A stretch of 64,000 bases of DNA from Neofusicoccum parvum (Eukaryota; Ascomycota; Dothideomycetes; Botryosphaeriales; Botryosphaeriaceae). The stretch spans positions 248,001-312,000 of the forward strand of contig CP087206.1 of the NCBI GenBank assembly GCA_020912385.1. The letters are read 5' to 3'. The notes beneath the pieces were generated by a model. The model was given only the letters and a program-made list of their open reading frames with translations. It was not told the DNA's origin and did not search any database. Of this stretch, positions 11,963-22,600 are shown piece by piece. Made by a program: the position numbers and the translations under genes. The first letter of the stretch is position 1. Every line of letters begins with the position of its first letter.

Positions 11963-12952
11963 ATGTCGCTCAAGCGCGGCCCGTCGCCCGGCCCCGCAGC
12001 GGCCTCCACGCCCCCGCAGCAGGACGTCTACCGCTCCGCCCCCATCTCCGACCGCAAGTCCGTCTTCGTCGCGCACTTCTCGCCCACGCTCTCGGCCAAG
12101 GCGCTCCAGGCCCACCCGGACTTCCGCTCCGCCTCGCACCGCGTCGCCGCCTGGCGCAAGCCCACCGCCCAGCGCTCGCTGCTGGGCGGCGCCGGCGCGC
12201 GCGTCGTCGAGGCCGCCCACGACGACGACGGCGAGAAGCACGCCGGCCGCCGCCTCGAGCGCGTGCTCGAGGGCATGGCCGTCGAGGGCGCCGTCGTCGT
12301 CGCCCGCTGGTACGGCGGCGTGATGCTGGGCCCGGTGCGGTTCGAGCACATCGAGAACTGCGCGCGGCAGGCCGTGCGCGACTGGAGGGCCGCCGTCGCG
12401 GCGGAGGCGGGGAGAGGCGCCGCGGCGCCGCCGGCGAAGAGGCTGAAGGTCGAGGAGGAGGCGCCGCCGAGGGAGGAGCTGGAGAGGGTCCTGGCGGAGC
12501 GCGATGGCAGCATTGAGGTGCTGAGGGCGCTGCTGGCGGAGAAGAAGAAGGTCGTTGCTCGGGAGGATGCTTCCGCTGAGGCGGCCAAGCCGGCGACGCC
12601 GACGAAGCCGATGAATTACAAAGCTATGCCGGTGCAGGCGCTGGTGAAGCTGGAGAAGGCGAGAGACGCTACAATCGCGTTCATTCTGAAGCAGCTCGAT
12701 AACATTGAGGATGAAATTCTTAAAGCTATGGGCGACGACGAGGATCCGGACGAGACCTCTAAGACGCCTATTCCGGAAACCGCCGAATCACCACGCCAAG
12801 ATGAGGAGAACACCAAGACTGTGGCTGAAGTTACTTTGAGTAAAGCTTCCACTTATAACCGGAAAGACATTGTCAACCAAGACGATCGGCCAGGCCAACC
12901 TACGAAAATCGAAAAAAGCGGCAGTGAAGATACGAATGTAGACAGTGGATGA
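11963..12952 (+). CDS. IMPACT/YIH1-type (UPF0029) domain protein
   Basis: A single exon encodes 329 residues from the ATG at 11963. Residues about 30-140 carry the IMPACT (UPF0029) domain: FVAHFSP, SASHRVAAWRKP, DDDGEKHAGRRLERVL and the hallmark ARWYGGVMLGPVRFEHI. In yeast and animals, IMPACT/YIH1 proteins bind Gcn1 and restrain Gcn2-dependent translational control (established knowledge). This fungal version lacks the N-terminal RWD domain found in YIH1. Instead the IMPACT domain is followed by a charged, possibly coiled-coil segment (EELERVLAERDGSIEVLR and on) and an acidic, Ser/Thr-rich tail, so a different partner is possible. An upstream in-frame start at 11753 would add 70 low-complexity residues and is less likely. 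Confidence 0.85.
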   Translation: MSLKRGPSPGPAAASTPPQQDVYRSAPISDRKSVFVAHFSPTLSAKALQAHPDFRSASHRVAAWRKPTAQRSLLGGAGARVVEAAHDDDGEKHAGRRLERVLEGMAVEGAVVVARWYGGVMLGPVRFEHIENCARQAVRDWRAAVAAEAGRGAAAPPAKRLKVEEEAPPREELERVLAERDGSIEVLRALLAEKKKVVAREDASAEAAKPATPTKPMNYKAMPVQALVKLEKARDATIAFILKQLDNIEDEILKAMGDDEDPDETSKTPIPETAESPRQDEENTKTVAEVTLSKASTYNRKDIVNQDDRPGQPTKIEKSGSEDTNVDSG

Positions 12953-13371
12953 ATCTCCAAAAATTCCACCAAGCGGATCTTCAACGAGCCAGTATGTTTT
13001 GATCGGTGAAAGGGCAACCCTGGGCAATTCTACGTATCCATACCTGGCGCGCGCAGCCATTCCACCTCAGCCTACCACCGATCATCATTTCTTCTCGGGG
13101 CCCTTTCAGCCTTGCTCGCATAACTGGGCTGTGCTGATGTTGTTCGGATGTCTTATCCAATCACGCTAAGTGGCTGCTGCAGTAATCACAAAGAGTAGTT
13201 GGAATGGATGCGTAGCTGATAGTAATGCAGCCACATGCATGCTAGGCGAGGCATGACCAGTCAGTCACTGCAACACATATCTGCTGTCGAGCCCCGCGTT
13301 GTGCCATGCGGGGTACATTCTCAGCTTTGTCGCACTGACTGGCTGAACACTCTGTGATAACTTATGCTTAG
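12953..13371. other. Short intergenic region
   Basis: No gene is seen in these 419 bp between the IMPACT-family stop codon and the start of the nucleoside-phosphorylase relic. Confidence 0.4.
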
Positions 13372-14200
13372 ATGGCCAAATCTTCCAGAGCGCTGGAGAT
13401 CGCTCTCCAGTACACTGTCGGATGGATCGCGCCGCGCTTTATAGAGCGGGCTGCAGCTGAAGCGCTTCTCGATGAGGTCCACGCCAAGCCCATCGGCTTT
13501 GGCCAAGCTACCACCGATCCCGTCTCCTACTCATGGGGCAGCATCGCAGGTCGCATTGCCGTGCTCGCTTCCTTTAGAGCAGGCATATACGGGACAAATT
13601 CTGGGGCCACACTTGTAACGTAGATGTTGCGATCCTTCCCTGATATTCGATTCGGTCTATTGGTCGGCATTGGAGGGACCATCCCTCGAGAATACGAATC
13701 CGTCTGGGTGACATCTCAGTCAGCGAACTGAGCAGGAACAGCGTAGGCGTGGTCCCATATGATGTCCAGAAAGTGAAGAAGGGAGGCCAGCGGGAAAGCA
13801 AAGACTTCTTGCATTCACCACCCGAGGTTTTCCTACACGCGTTGTCGAATCTGAGAAGTCGACATGAGCAGACTGTGCCTCGAGTTTCGGAGTTCCTTCA
13901 AATTTGCGAGAACCAAAAAAACTCTTTCATGTTCAGACAACAATCGAAGAACCCAGGCTACAAGCATCACGGCTACACGAACGATTGTTTGTTCCAATTA
14001 ACGCTTGAGTATAATGGCACAGGTGGCTGCTAGTATTATACAAGTAAGCAAGAAGTCAAGCCAGACCCAAGGGCCATACCAACCCGGAGATAAATTTCGG
14101 AGCAATCGCGTATAGGAACATATTGGTCAAGGATACCTCAGCCCGGGAGAACCTGCTCAGACACTTACCAGAAGACTGCGTCTGTTACGAGATGGAGTAA
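13372..14200 (+). pseudogene. Relic of a Pfs/nucleoside-phosphorylase-like domain gene
   Basis: The fragments read as the PNP_UDP-type (Pfs) domain seen at the N-terminus of many fungal STAND/ankyrin proteins, but no single frame survives. From ATG 13372 comes WIAPRFIERAAAEALLDEVH, then IAGRIAVLASFRAGIYGTNS. An in-frame TAG at 13621-13623 sits where the family usually has Gln. The same frame then continues with LRSFPDIRFGLLVGIGG. A frameshift near 13690 is followed, in another frame, by RIRLGDISVS and SPPEVFLHALSNLRSRHE (to 14033). Further frame changes lead to FGAIAYRNILVKDTSARENLL and a terminal CYEME, the counterpart of the EMEAAG core, ending at 14200. The order matches the family, while the breaks argue against function. 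No NACHT, NB-ARC or ankyrin segment follows, so the relic is also truncated. A few sequencing errors could mimic part of this. Confidence 0.72.
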
Positions 14201-16644
14201 GTCTTGCAGCGAGAAGGATCAGATGTGCGCATCGTCTCCCATCTAGCTCGCCGCAACAACATCACAAGTACCCGATGCAGAACCGAGGCTCCCGCAATCC
14301 CTTAGAACATTCAGGAAGCACTGCACAAAACCCGCATCAGCAGACCTCCCCATTTCCCCGTCCGCACCCGGCCCCGTTTCGACCACCGTCCAGCCAAGCT
14401 CGCTCGAAGCAACCGAAGCAAGCACTGCGATCAAGCCCCACGAGCGAAACATGCCCAAACCATGCTAGTCTGTTTCCTCAGCCTGTCCGGGCCCCACAGC
14501 CCACACGCCGGGGGGGAGAGCAGGGCTGGACCGTCCGTGGCGCGCGCGTGGCTGAGGCAGCCGGCAGACCACATGCGCGGAACGCGTACGTAGTCGGCTG
14601 CGTACGCGGAGCGCGCTTGCGTGCGTGGTTTTGCCGGCCGTGTTCAGCCACACTTGTCACAAGGCCCCACGCGGCCGTGAAGACCCTGTCCGGGCGAGGC
14701 TAGTGTCGCTGGTCAACCGTGGGCTGGGTGGAACGCTGGAACGACGCGCGCGCTCGCGGGTCGGCCGAGAAGAAGAGGGAGGAGGTGGGCAAGAACGGAG
14801 GGAGTCAAACGACGCGCGAACAACGGTCCCAGTCGAGCAGCAGCTCGTCGCACAGGCTCCCCAGCTGGTCGGCCTGGCACTGTCATGCACACCACCAGGC
14901 GACGGACCCTCTCCCGAGATGACCGGGCACCCCTCCCTCCCTCCCTCCCTTCCCTCCCTCCCCCGCCGCCCGTCGCGCCACGGCCCGATAGAACGCCCGC
15001 TCGAACAACGGCGTCTGGCCCCGGTCCACTCCGCCCTAAGCCTTACGGCCGGTCTTGAACCACCTCCACCTCCTCCACCACCAGCACAACCACCAACAGG
15101 TCCTTTAATAACAATCTATCGGAAACGAAACCCCCCCCAGCTTTTAAGCTTCCAGAAGATAGAGCGCCCTATCTCACCCGCCTATCCGCTAGCGCATCCG
15201 CCGTCCTCCCGTCCGCCCCTCCCTCCCCTGCAGTGACGTATCCAACCGCATGAATCTCCAGATCCGTCCAATCTCGGAGCGGCGCAGGGACGGGGTTAAG
15301 GCAGGCAGGCAGGCCGGCAAGCCTCTCGCCGGCGATGCTATTTTTACCCAGTGCAGCGGTGCTCGCATGCACGCAAAGCGCGAGCCGTGGTGGCTCGGCC
15401 TCAGTTCTCGCCGGCGAGATCGGCAGAGGGCCCTAGGGGAAAAGCGTCAGTGACCTCAGTCGACGGACGCGATGGCCCCGAGGCTCGGGCCCGGTTGCTA
15501 AGTATAGACGGAGGGGAAATGCCGGGGCGTGGGGCGGGCGAGACCGGGAGATCATCGCGCATGATGCTGCCCGGCTTGGTCATGGCGAGCACGCGGGCGC
15601 TCCCCAGAACGCGGCGAGAGCGCGGCGGTTGCGTTTGGGCTTGTTGGTTGACTCGTGGTTTTGGGCACAGGACAGGAGTCAGGCATCAGAACACCGTGTT
15701 CCGTTGCGCGCCAGGTGGAAACAAAAATGTGTTATTATGATTAAGGTGTTCCCGTAGAGCACACAGGCGATGATGTCCTGCCTTCGCCTGCCGGTAGAAA
15801 AAGAGTGTAAGGATCCCAGCACACGGAGAAGAATGAAGAACAGACAAGAAACAGGCGAGCATCCGGACCAGCCCTGCTCACCCAGCATTAGGTAGAGAAT
15901 GAAGAAAAACACACAGAGTGTAGAGAAAAGGCGCAAACACAATACGGACGACGGCAAGCCCGCCGATGGAATGGCGTGCACGTTCTTCTTGTTTTCACCA
16001 GAAGAACGAAGTAGGAATAGACGGAGCAGGTCAAGCAGGAAGAGAGTATCGAACATCGCACGGAGGTGATATTTGAGAGAAGTTGCCGTTTTGCTGCGGG
16101 CAACGGAAGGAAGAGGGTGAAGCGAAGAAACTCCCCGGAATCCCAAGTATCCAAAAACGCCCAAGTCGGTTACATACAAGTCATCAAGTCCATCAAAACC
16201 CCCAGGTTGAAGAAGATGCATCCGCCTGCACATTCAGATTTGAGCATGCAGGCAGGACGGCAAAGAAAAAGAATGTAAAGCGAAACCAGACATCAGCCTG
16301 GTACGAAAGAAAACGAATGTAACAGTTGGTGTGTGAAGCAAATGTGTAAAAAAGAATGAAGCGAGAGAAGAAAAAGGTAATCGAGGCGTTTTTTCATCCT
16401 TCTTTTAACTTGTTCAAAACTTCATTATCGTTGCCGAAAAGGCGAGAGACGTTGTAACTTTTTCCCAGTTAGTCAATGACCCTCTTCCTCCTCTTCTCTC
16501 CTTTCCTTTCCTACAGGAAGAAGCAATCAGTAGTAAGTAGGTGTATCCGCTGAGGCTGTCGTCGTCTGTGCCATCCCAATAAAATGACGATCCTCATATA
16601 TCTACTCCGTCCGTCCAATACTCCAGAACCGATTCCCGCTCCCT
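14201..16644. other. Gene-poor region downstream of the Ser-rich gene
   Basis: No convincing gene is found in these 2.4 kb. GC-rich stretches give long Pro/Arg-rich frames on both strands (for example 14625-15236) that lack any motif. The part next to 16644 is likely 3' UTR of the minus-strand Ser-rich gene. A CCCT/TCCC simple repeat is listed separately. Confidence 0.35.
14931..14963. repeat. TCCC-type simple sequence repeat
   Basis: The plus strand is almost entirely CCCT/TCCC units over about 33 bp, interrupted once by CTT. It is a microsatellite or homopyrimidine tract in non-coding DNA. Confidence 0.75.
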
Positions 16645-17118
16645 CTAACGGTGGCCGCCCAGCACTTCGAAAATACCACCCATGACTACACCACCGGCAC
16701 CGCCGTCGCCCCTTGCGACACCCGGCCTGGGCTCCATGACGCTCATGATGCCGCCGGTGGGGCCGCCAAAGCGGGCTTGCTCGTCCGCAATCTCGCGCTC
16801 AATGTTGATGCGCGACTGCTTGCGGCGGAGAGCGAGAAGGTGGCGGAGGCGGGGGTGTGAGCTGCTTGAGGAAGAGCTGCTCGACGAGCTGTTGGAGACG
16901 GCAGTGTTGAAGCTGGAGGTTGAGGGCACAGATGAGGTTGTTGACGAAGGGGACAGGGTGGCTGAGTCGCCATGGTGGGCGTTGGTGGCGGCGGGAGGCG
17001 TGGTGAGGGGTCGGTAGCCCGAGCCGGAGGGGGAGGTGTTGATTGCCGTGGGGGGAGCCTGGAGGTCCTTGGTGTTGAGGCGATGGAGCGAGGGGAGGCG
17101 GAAAGCGTGGCGGGGCAT
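16645..17118 (-). CDS. Small Ser-rich hypothetical protein
   Basis: A single-exon frame of 157 residues starts at ATG 17118 with A at -3. The N-terminus is basic (MPRHAFRLPSLHRLN), followed by a Ser/Thr/Pro-rich disordered segment including a run of about 13 Ser. A compact charged segment near residues 92-120 comes next (LRHLLALRRKQSRINIERE, then IADEQARFGGPTGG), and the tail is Gly-rich. The charged segment looks like a conserved helix and is the main reason to accept the gene. The alternative frames on the other strand are Arg/Gly-rich shadows. No domain or function is recognised. The gene stands alone in a 5-kb block without other genes. Confidence 0.6.
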   Translation of the reverse strand: MPRHAFRLPSLHRLNTKDLQAPPTAINTSPSGSGYRPLTTPPAATNAHHGDSATLSPSSTTSSVPSTSSFNTAVSNSSSSSSSSSSSHPRLRHLLALRRKQSRINIEREIADEQARFGGPTGGIMSVMEPRPGVARGDGGAGGVVMGGIFEVLGGHR

Positions 17119-19684
17119 CTTGACTGGTCCGGCGGTGGTGGAAGAGAGGAGATGCGATGGAGGGAGGCGAGGTGGTGGATGGCGTCCGGGCTGGAGATGA
17201 CGTCGGAAAGGGCTGCGATGGCCAAGATATGCTTCCGTTTGGGGTCGAGTGACGGACCAAAACGGAGAGGTCAGGCGTCGGGTTGGACTGTTTTCAGTCG
17301 TGGCGTGACGGCGTGACGGGTCTAGTGCGGATGACCGGCAGCGAGGCTGAGGTGGCAGAATGGCAGCGAGCGCGTGGGCAAAGAGCGGCGGTTCTCGAGC
17401 GGGAGGCTTCCAAGCGAATGGCGTCCTCTGCGGCGGGAGAATGTGGTGGGTGGCCGCGGGAGGAGTGGCGGGCGGGGAGGGGCGTTAATAAGGCGCGATG
17501 GTAGCAGCTAGAGTGCGTATCTCGCTAGGCAAGGCGACGCGGCGATTGTCCGAGCACCGAGGTCGCAGAGCAAATTTCTCGCGGAATGCTGAGGCGTGGC
17601 CAAGTGCGGCAGGAACAGGCAAGTATGTCTCACCCCTTTGCTGCTGACAGGCCAACGGCGCGGGTCTGGTCGAGTCCGGGGGGGGTCGTGTGCAGTCGTG
17701 TCGTGGGCGCGTTCAATTACTCGGGCTGGCGAGCAGCTGCAGGGTCCAAGCCACCGGCGGCGGAGATGGATAACGGCGACTGGCGCGTGATGGAGAAAAG
17801 AAGGGCGTGCTAGAGCAGCGGCAGGCGTGTGAGTCCGGGCAGGTCGAGGGCAGCGGCGTCCCAGGCCGGCTCGTCCTTATACGCAGATGCGCGGGCTGGG
17901 GGATGTGTCGTGTCTAGGGCCCAGGGCCGCCTGGTGCGCCCGGCGCGGGGAATGCTCGCGCGTCGCTGCCGGCCTGCCTCAGCACCGCGTCAGAAGGGCC
18001 TCGCATAACAGGCGTGCAACACAGCCCTCCGCCCGTCACCCGCCCTACCAGGCCGAACGCCCGGCCCGCGCATAACCACGCATCGGCCGCGGCAGCGATG
18101 GCGCAACCCCCGCCCGCGTCGCTTCCTGAATCGTCGCCCGTCTGTCGCGGCACCCCCGGCCGCGCCGTGGCTGCTGAGACGCGCTACCGCACATGTGCGA
18201 CGTCTCACCATCCGCCCAATCTCGCACGCGTTTGTGCGCCGCTCGCCGCCCGCCCGCCGTGCCTGCGTGCCCGCGCCGCCGCCACTGGCCCGCCCGCCAA
18301 GTCGCGGCCGCGCAGCCGGCCACGCGCCTGCCAGCTGGCGGCCACCGTCGCGTCTGCCGCCAGCCGCGTGACTGCCGCGCCAGCGCAGCAAGTCACAGCC
18401 CACACCACCCGCCGTGCCTCTCGCGACTGCCTTATCGCGCCCTCTGCTCATCTTACCACCAATGTACAGACTTGGCCGGGGGAGCTTCTCATCTCGCGCG
18501 GCCTCCGAGCCTGCCCGCAGCCCGCGTGATGGCCCAGAGCTCCCTTTCTTCACGAATCACCACTTTGCTTTTTCCCGGTTCCCGCTAAAATTGCGTCAGG
18601 AGGAGGCCGGCATGGACACGGGAGCGAGCACGCACACCGCCACGAACCTATTCATATCACATCACATCCCCTCATGAACAACACACCAGCGCCGCCCCGC
18701 CTGTGCCGCCACGCATCGTATCTCTGAACAGTCCGCTCCGCGGCAGCAGTGGTCTAGTCTCCATTAGCCTAACCCTGACCCGGAGTCGAAAAGGTCTAAT
18801 ACAGTAAAAATACCCACAACACACACTTGCACACACACAGTCTCTCTCGCCCGAGGACAAAAAGATCAAAAAAGAACGCCATCGCTATGCTACACAAGCA
18901 AGTTTCACTTCTCCTTCCCTGCTGTGACCCCGGCTCCCCTTCCCCCTCCCACTCCTGCCTGCCACTGCGCCAAGATCCAAATAAGAGAACGCAAGCACAG
19001 TTACCTCCACCCTACCCGTTCGATCCCCCATCCTCTCCTTCCCCGAGGACTCGCCAAGGAAGGCACCTCGATAAGACGGAGCAAAAGCGAAATGGAGAGG
19101 CAAGAAGAAAAACAAAAAAAAAAAAAGAGACTAGCTTTCTGTAGCTTTCTGCATCCACCCTGCGTCCTGCATCCTGCGCATCTCTTGCATCTCTGCTTGC
19201 ATCCTGCATGCACCACACAAGCACACACATACAGTCACCCCCTTCTTCACACCACCCGCGCACAGACCCGAAACCTCCGCGCCCACCAAAGAAGTCGGGC
19301 GGTGCTTCTGCATCTAGCCTAGCCCATCCTCTTCCCTCCCGCACCAGAAGAACACACGTCGCCGCTGCTCTCGCTTCCTCTCCGTTCGGCGGACGGCGCG
19401 GAACTAAACGGCTGTGCGTCCTCCCGCCGCACCTCGCCACCATCACCCAATCCCCATTGCCGCACGTTCCGTCGCGCATCGCAGACGACTCGCGCCTCAG
19501 AGGATCCAACATGCCCAAACGTGGGTGAAAACATGGAGGAATCGCACTCTTGCGCGCGCGCTGCGTTTAAAATAGCTTTTGATCGTCGACTTTGCCGTGG
19601 GCCAAGAGAAAAAAGGAGCGGGAAGAAGGAGGGCCGCTGCGCCCATAGCCACCACCGTATCATACATCTCGTCGATCATGGCCT
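17119..19684. other. Gene-poor region between the Ser-rich gene and CCH1
   Basis: No supported gene lies in these 2.57 kb. They should hold the promoter and leader of the minus-strand gene starting at 17118 and the CCH1 3' UTR. A run of 13 A lies at 19114-19126, and CA- and CT-rich low-complexity sequence spans about 18800-19300. The open frames here are compositional. Confidence 0.35.
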
Positions 19685-22600
19685 TCACTGGCCTGGTCTT
19701 CTGGTCGTGAAGCTGCGTCTGATACTCTCGCCCCAGATGCTGTTGTCTAGCACGTCCAGCACGTCGTGCGCGCTGACGTCGCTGTTCTGCCGGCTGCGAC
19801 CCGCCTCGGGCGTGCCGCTCGTTCTGGCGCCTGGAACGCCTCCGGCACCGCTCGGCCCGGCCACCGCTTCGTGAGGGCTGGGCGGCCGGCTGAGGTTGAG
19901 TGCTGCGGCAAGCTGCCAGTTGAGATCGTCCGGCGCCTGGCTGGTGTGAGGCGAGTGCGTCGGGCTGACAGTTGGCGACAACGGGACGTTTTGCAACCCG
20001 CCACCGCGCATCGGACTCATTATCGGCGACGCTTGGATGCTGTTGGCACGGCTCTGCACCGGCGTCTTCTGGATCGAGTTCGCACGGCTGCGGAACGCTG
20101 CTTCGGTGTCGATGGTCGGTGGTGACGGTGTGCGGTAGTCGAAATAGCCGTCCACCGACTGGTGCGCCATTGAGGGTGACAGCGATGGTGACGGAACATT
20201 CGACCCTGGTCTGAGTCCGCCAGCCGAACTTGGGTCTTCGACCATTGTAAACTCGAACTGAGGCACTGCTGTCATGCGGCCCGCCCGTTTGGCTTCCAGC
20301 ACGCGACGGAAGCGACGCGCCCAGAAAAGTGTATCGAAGAAGCCGATGACAATCTTGCGCTGCACCGATTCTTCGACACGTTGCAACCGCGCCTTGCGAC
20401 GTAGGAACTCCTCGAGTCTGTGGGAAACTGTTAGATGTTACTCGTATAGCAAATATAGAGTGTACGTACCTCAAGCTCTTGTTGTCGTTGATGACCTTGT
20501 AATGAGCAAGAGTGATGAGCATGGACGTGAATTGGATGCCCCGGTCAGGGTCCGCGCCGTTGAGTATCTCTTCGAAGAATCTGTTCATGCGCGCCCTGCG
20601 TCTACGAATCTCCTCGCATGGCAGTTCTGAAAGGCGTTCGTTGAGTTTGCGTAGGTCGATTTCAGGAGTCTGCTTTCTTCCCTGAACCGGAAGGCCATGG
20701 TCGGGCATTGGCTTGCTGCAATCCTCAATCATTCGGCTTACCGTGAAATCGCCATCGTAGATTCTCATTTCAAAGACACCAGAGAGCTCTCCAAGCAGCC
20801 TCGGGAACTTCTCCTTTGGGATGAAACCCGTGCCGTTTGGATCAAACTCCGCCCAGGCTTGCTTGAACCGGCGGATCTCTTCGCGACTGATGACCGACAG
20901 ACCGCTACTGCGCTGGTACACGTACGAGAACGACTCGTAAATGAGCGAGACGAACAAGTTGACGAAGATGTACATGCTCAGCACGTTCCAGGAGATGAAC
21001 AGCGCGCGTGCCCACTCAGAGCTGCCGCAGTCACCATCGTAGAACTCGTCTCCCACCGTGCAGAAAGGTGGCTGAATGGCCGCGAAATCTTCCATGACCT
21101 CGTTCCATCCCTCACCACTACTCATTCGGAAGAGGAGGATGAGAGCCTTGGGAACCGTCCGGAAATTAGTGTTGCCACTTTCTTGAGATCCAAATCTGGT
21201 GAGGCCGAATGCCTGGGTGAGAGCGATAGCGTAGACGAGGAACAAAACAAACCAAGTGGCAAGGAGATTGGCAATCGACGCCACCGACGCTGCAGCCGTC
21301 TTGAAAAGCTGGTCGAGCTGGTTGTTCCGTGGAATGAGAAGGAGGGCAATCGAGACAAGGAAGAGTTTGTGCAGCTGCACATAGACGCGTTCGCTGAAGT
21401 TCGTCAGGAGGAGAATTGTTGTAGCAAATGTTCCAGAGACGGCGAAAAGTGAGTAGATGTCCCATGAGCTTCTCCGGAACCGTGTCCATCCCAACCCAAT
21501 GATGCGGATCACAATGTTGCTGATATAAAGAAGCGTCAGCAGAAGGAAAACGTAGTCTCGAGTGCGTCCCCATTGCCACGGCTCTGGGTAGTATTCCAGA
21601 CACAGCAGAAGAAGATGAACGATAAGCATGGCTGTTATCAGCTTCTGCCAGCGTCCAGTCTTCTTTACGGCACGTCGATAGCACCATTCTTCCCACGTCT
21701 CTCGCTTCTTCGTCGATGACGGGCGCTTCGATGGGGATATCTGCCGAAGCAGCTTGCGCAACTCGAGCCACGACCGCTGATCTGTAGTCAGGTAGGCAAC
21801 ACCAGTTTGTTCCGTGTAGTTCCGCATGAAGACGGATACAAAGAGCGTCAACACAAAGACTGCACCGAGCAAGTTGAAGACAACGAAGAAGACCGCGTTC
21901 CCTTGAGAGGCCAAGTCTTCCGGTTGCCGGAACACCCCGGTGATAGCCTCGGCCGACACCATGACGTCGATCCAACCTTCTTGGGAGACAATCTGGAAGA
22001 GAATGAAGAGCGAATCCCCAAAGTTGTCGAAGTCATAGTACGGATTTGCTGCCTGACGAGGCGACAAAACCTCCCAGTTGAACGGTGTGTTCTGGTATTC
22101 GCCGACACAATCATTGAGGTCCACGATGTTTGAATCCGAATCGTTGCACGTGTACATGCGGCCGTTGAACAGGTTGAGACCATAGATGGCAAAGGGGATG
22201 AGCAAACTCAAAGAGACGAAGGCAGCCGAAAGAACTTTCCAGCCACCCCGGACAATGACGTGGTGGAAAGTGTTCCGAGCACTGTCACTGACGTTCAGCA
22301 ACCTCAGAGCCCTGAGAGCTTTGAAGGCACCGACGGCTCGAGACACGTCTCCTTCGTTCAGCAGAAGTGTGGCAATGTTGATCCACAGAGTGACCAACAC
22401 GACACCATCAATGAATCCCCAAGAGCTCCGGAAATATGCGTTTGGCGTCCAGAAAAATCCGTCGGCAATGACCTTGATGAGTGCTTCGACTGTGAAAAGA
22501 ATAGCGAACCCCAGATCCGTATATACGAACCAGTTGTAGACACTATAACCGTGCGTCTCAAAATATTCCTTTTGATAGACCGGCGTGGTGATGCAAGCTA

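Noticed and set aside
14625..15236. 203-codon Pro-rich plus-strand frame
   Set aside because: Overlaps a TCCC simple repeat; composition-driven, with no motif, and its frame start is not supported.
15679..16233. 184-codon hydrophobic minus-strand frame
   Set aside because: Starts without good context, has no recognisable membrane-protein family, and lies in the expected 3' UTR of the Ser-rich gene.
18741..18800. Segment with a weak tRNA-like look (GTGGTCTAGTC and GGAGTCGAAA)
   Set aside because: No cloverleaf: acceptor ends do not pair and there is no proper B box. I found no tRNA gene in the window.
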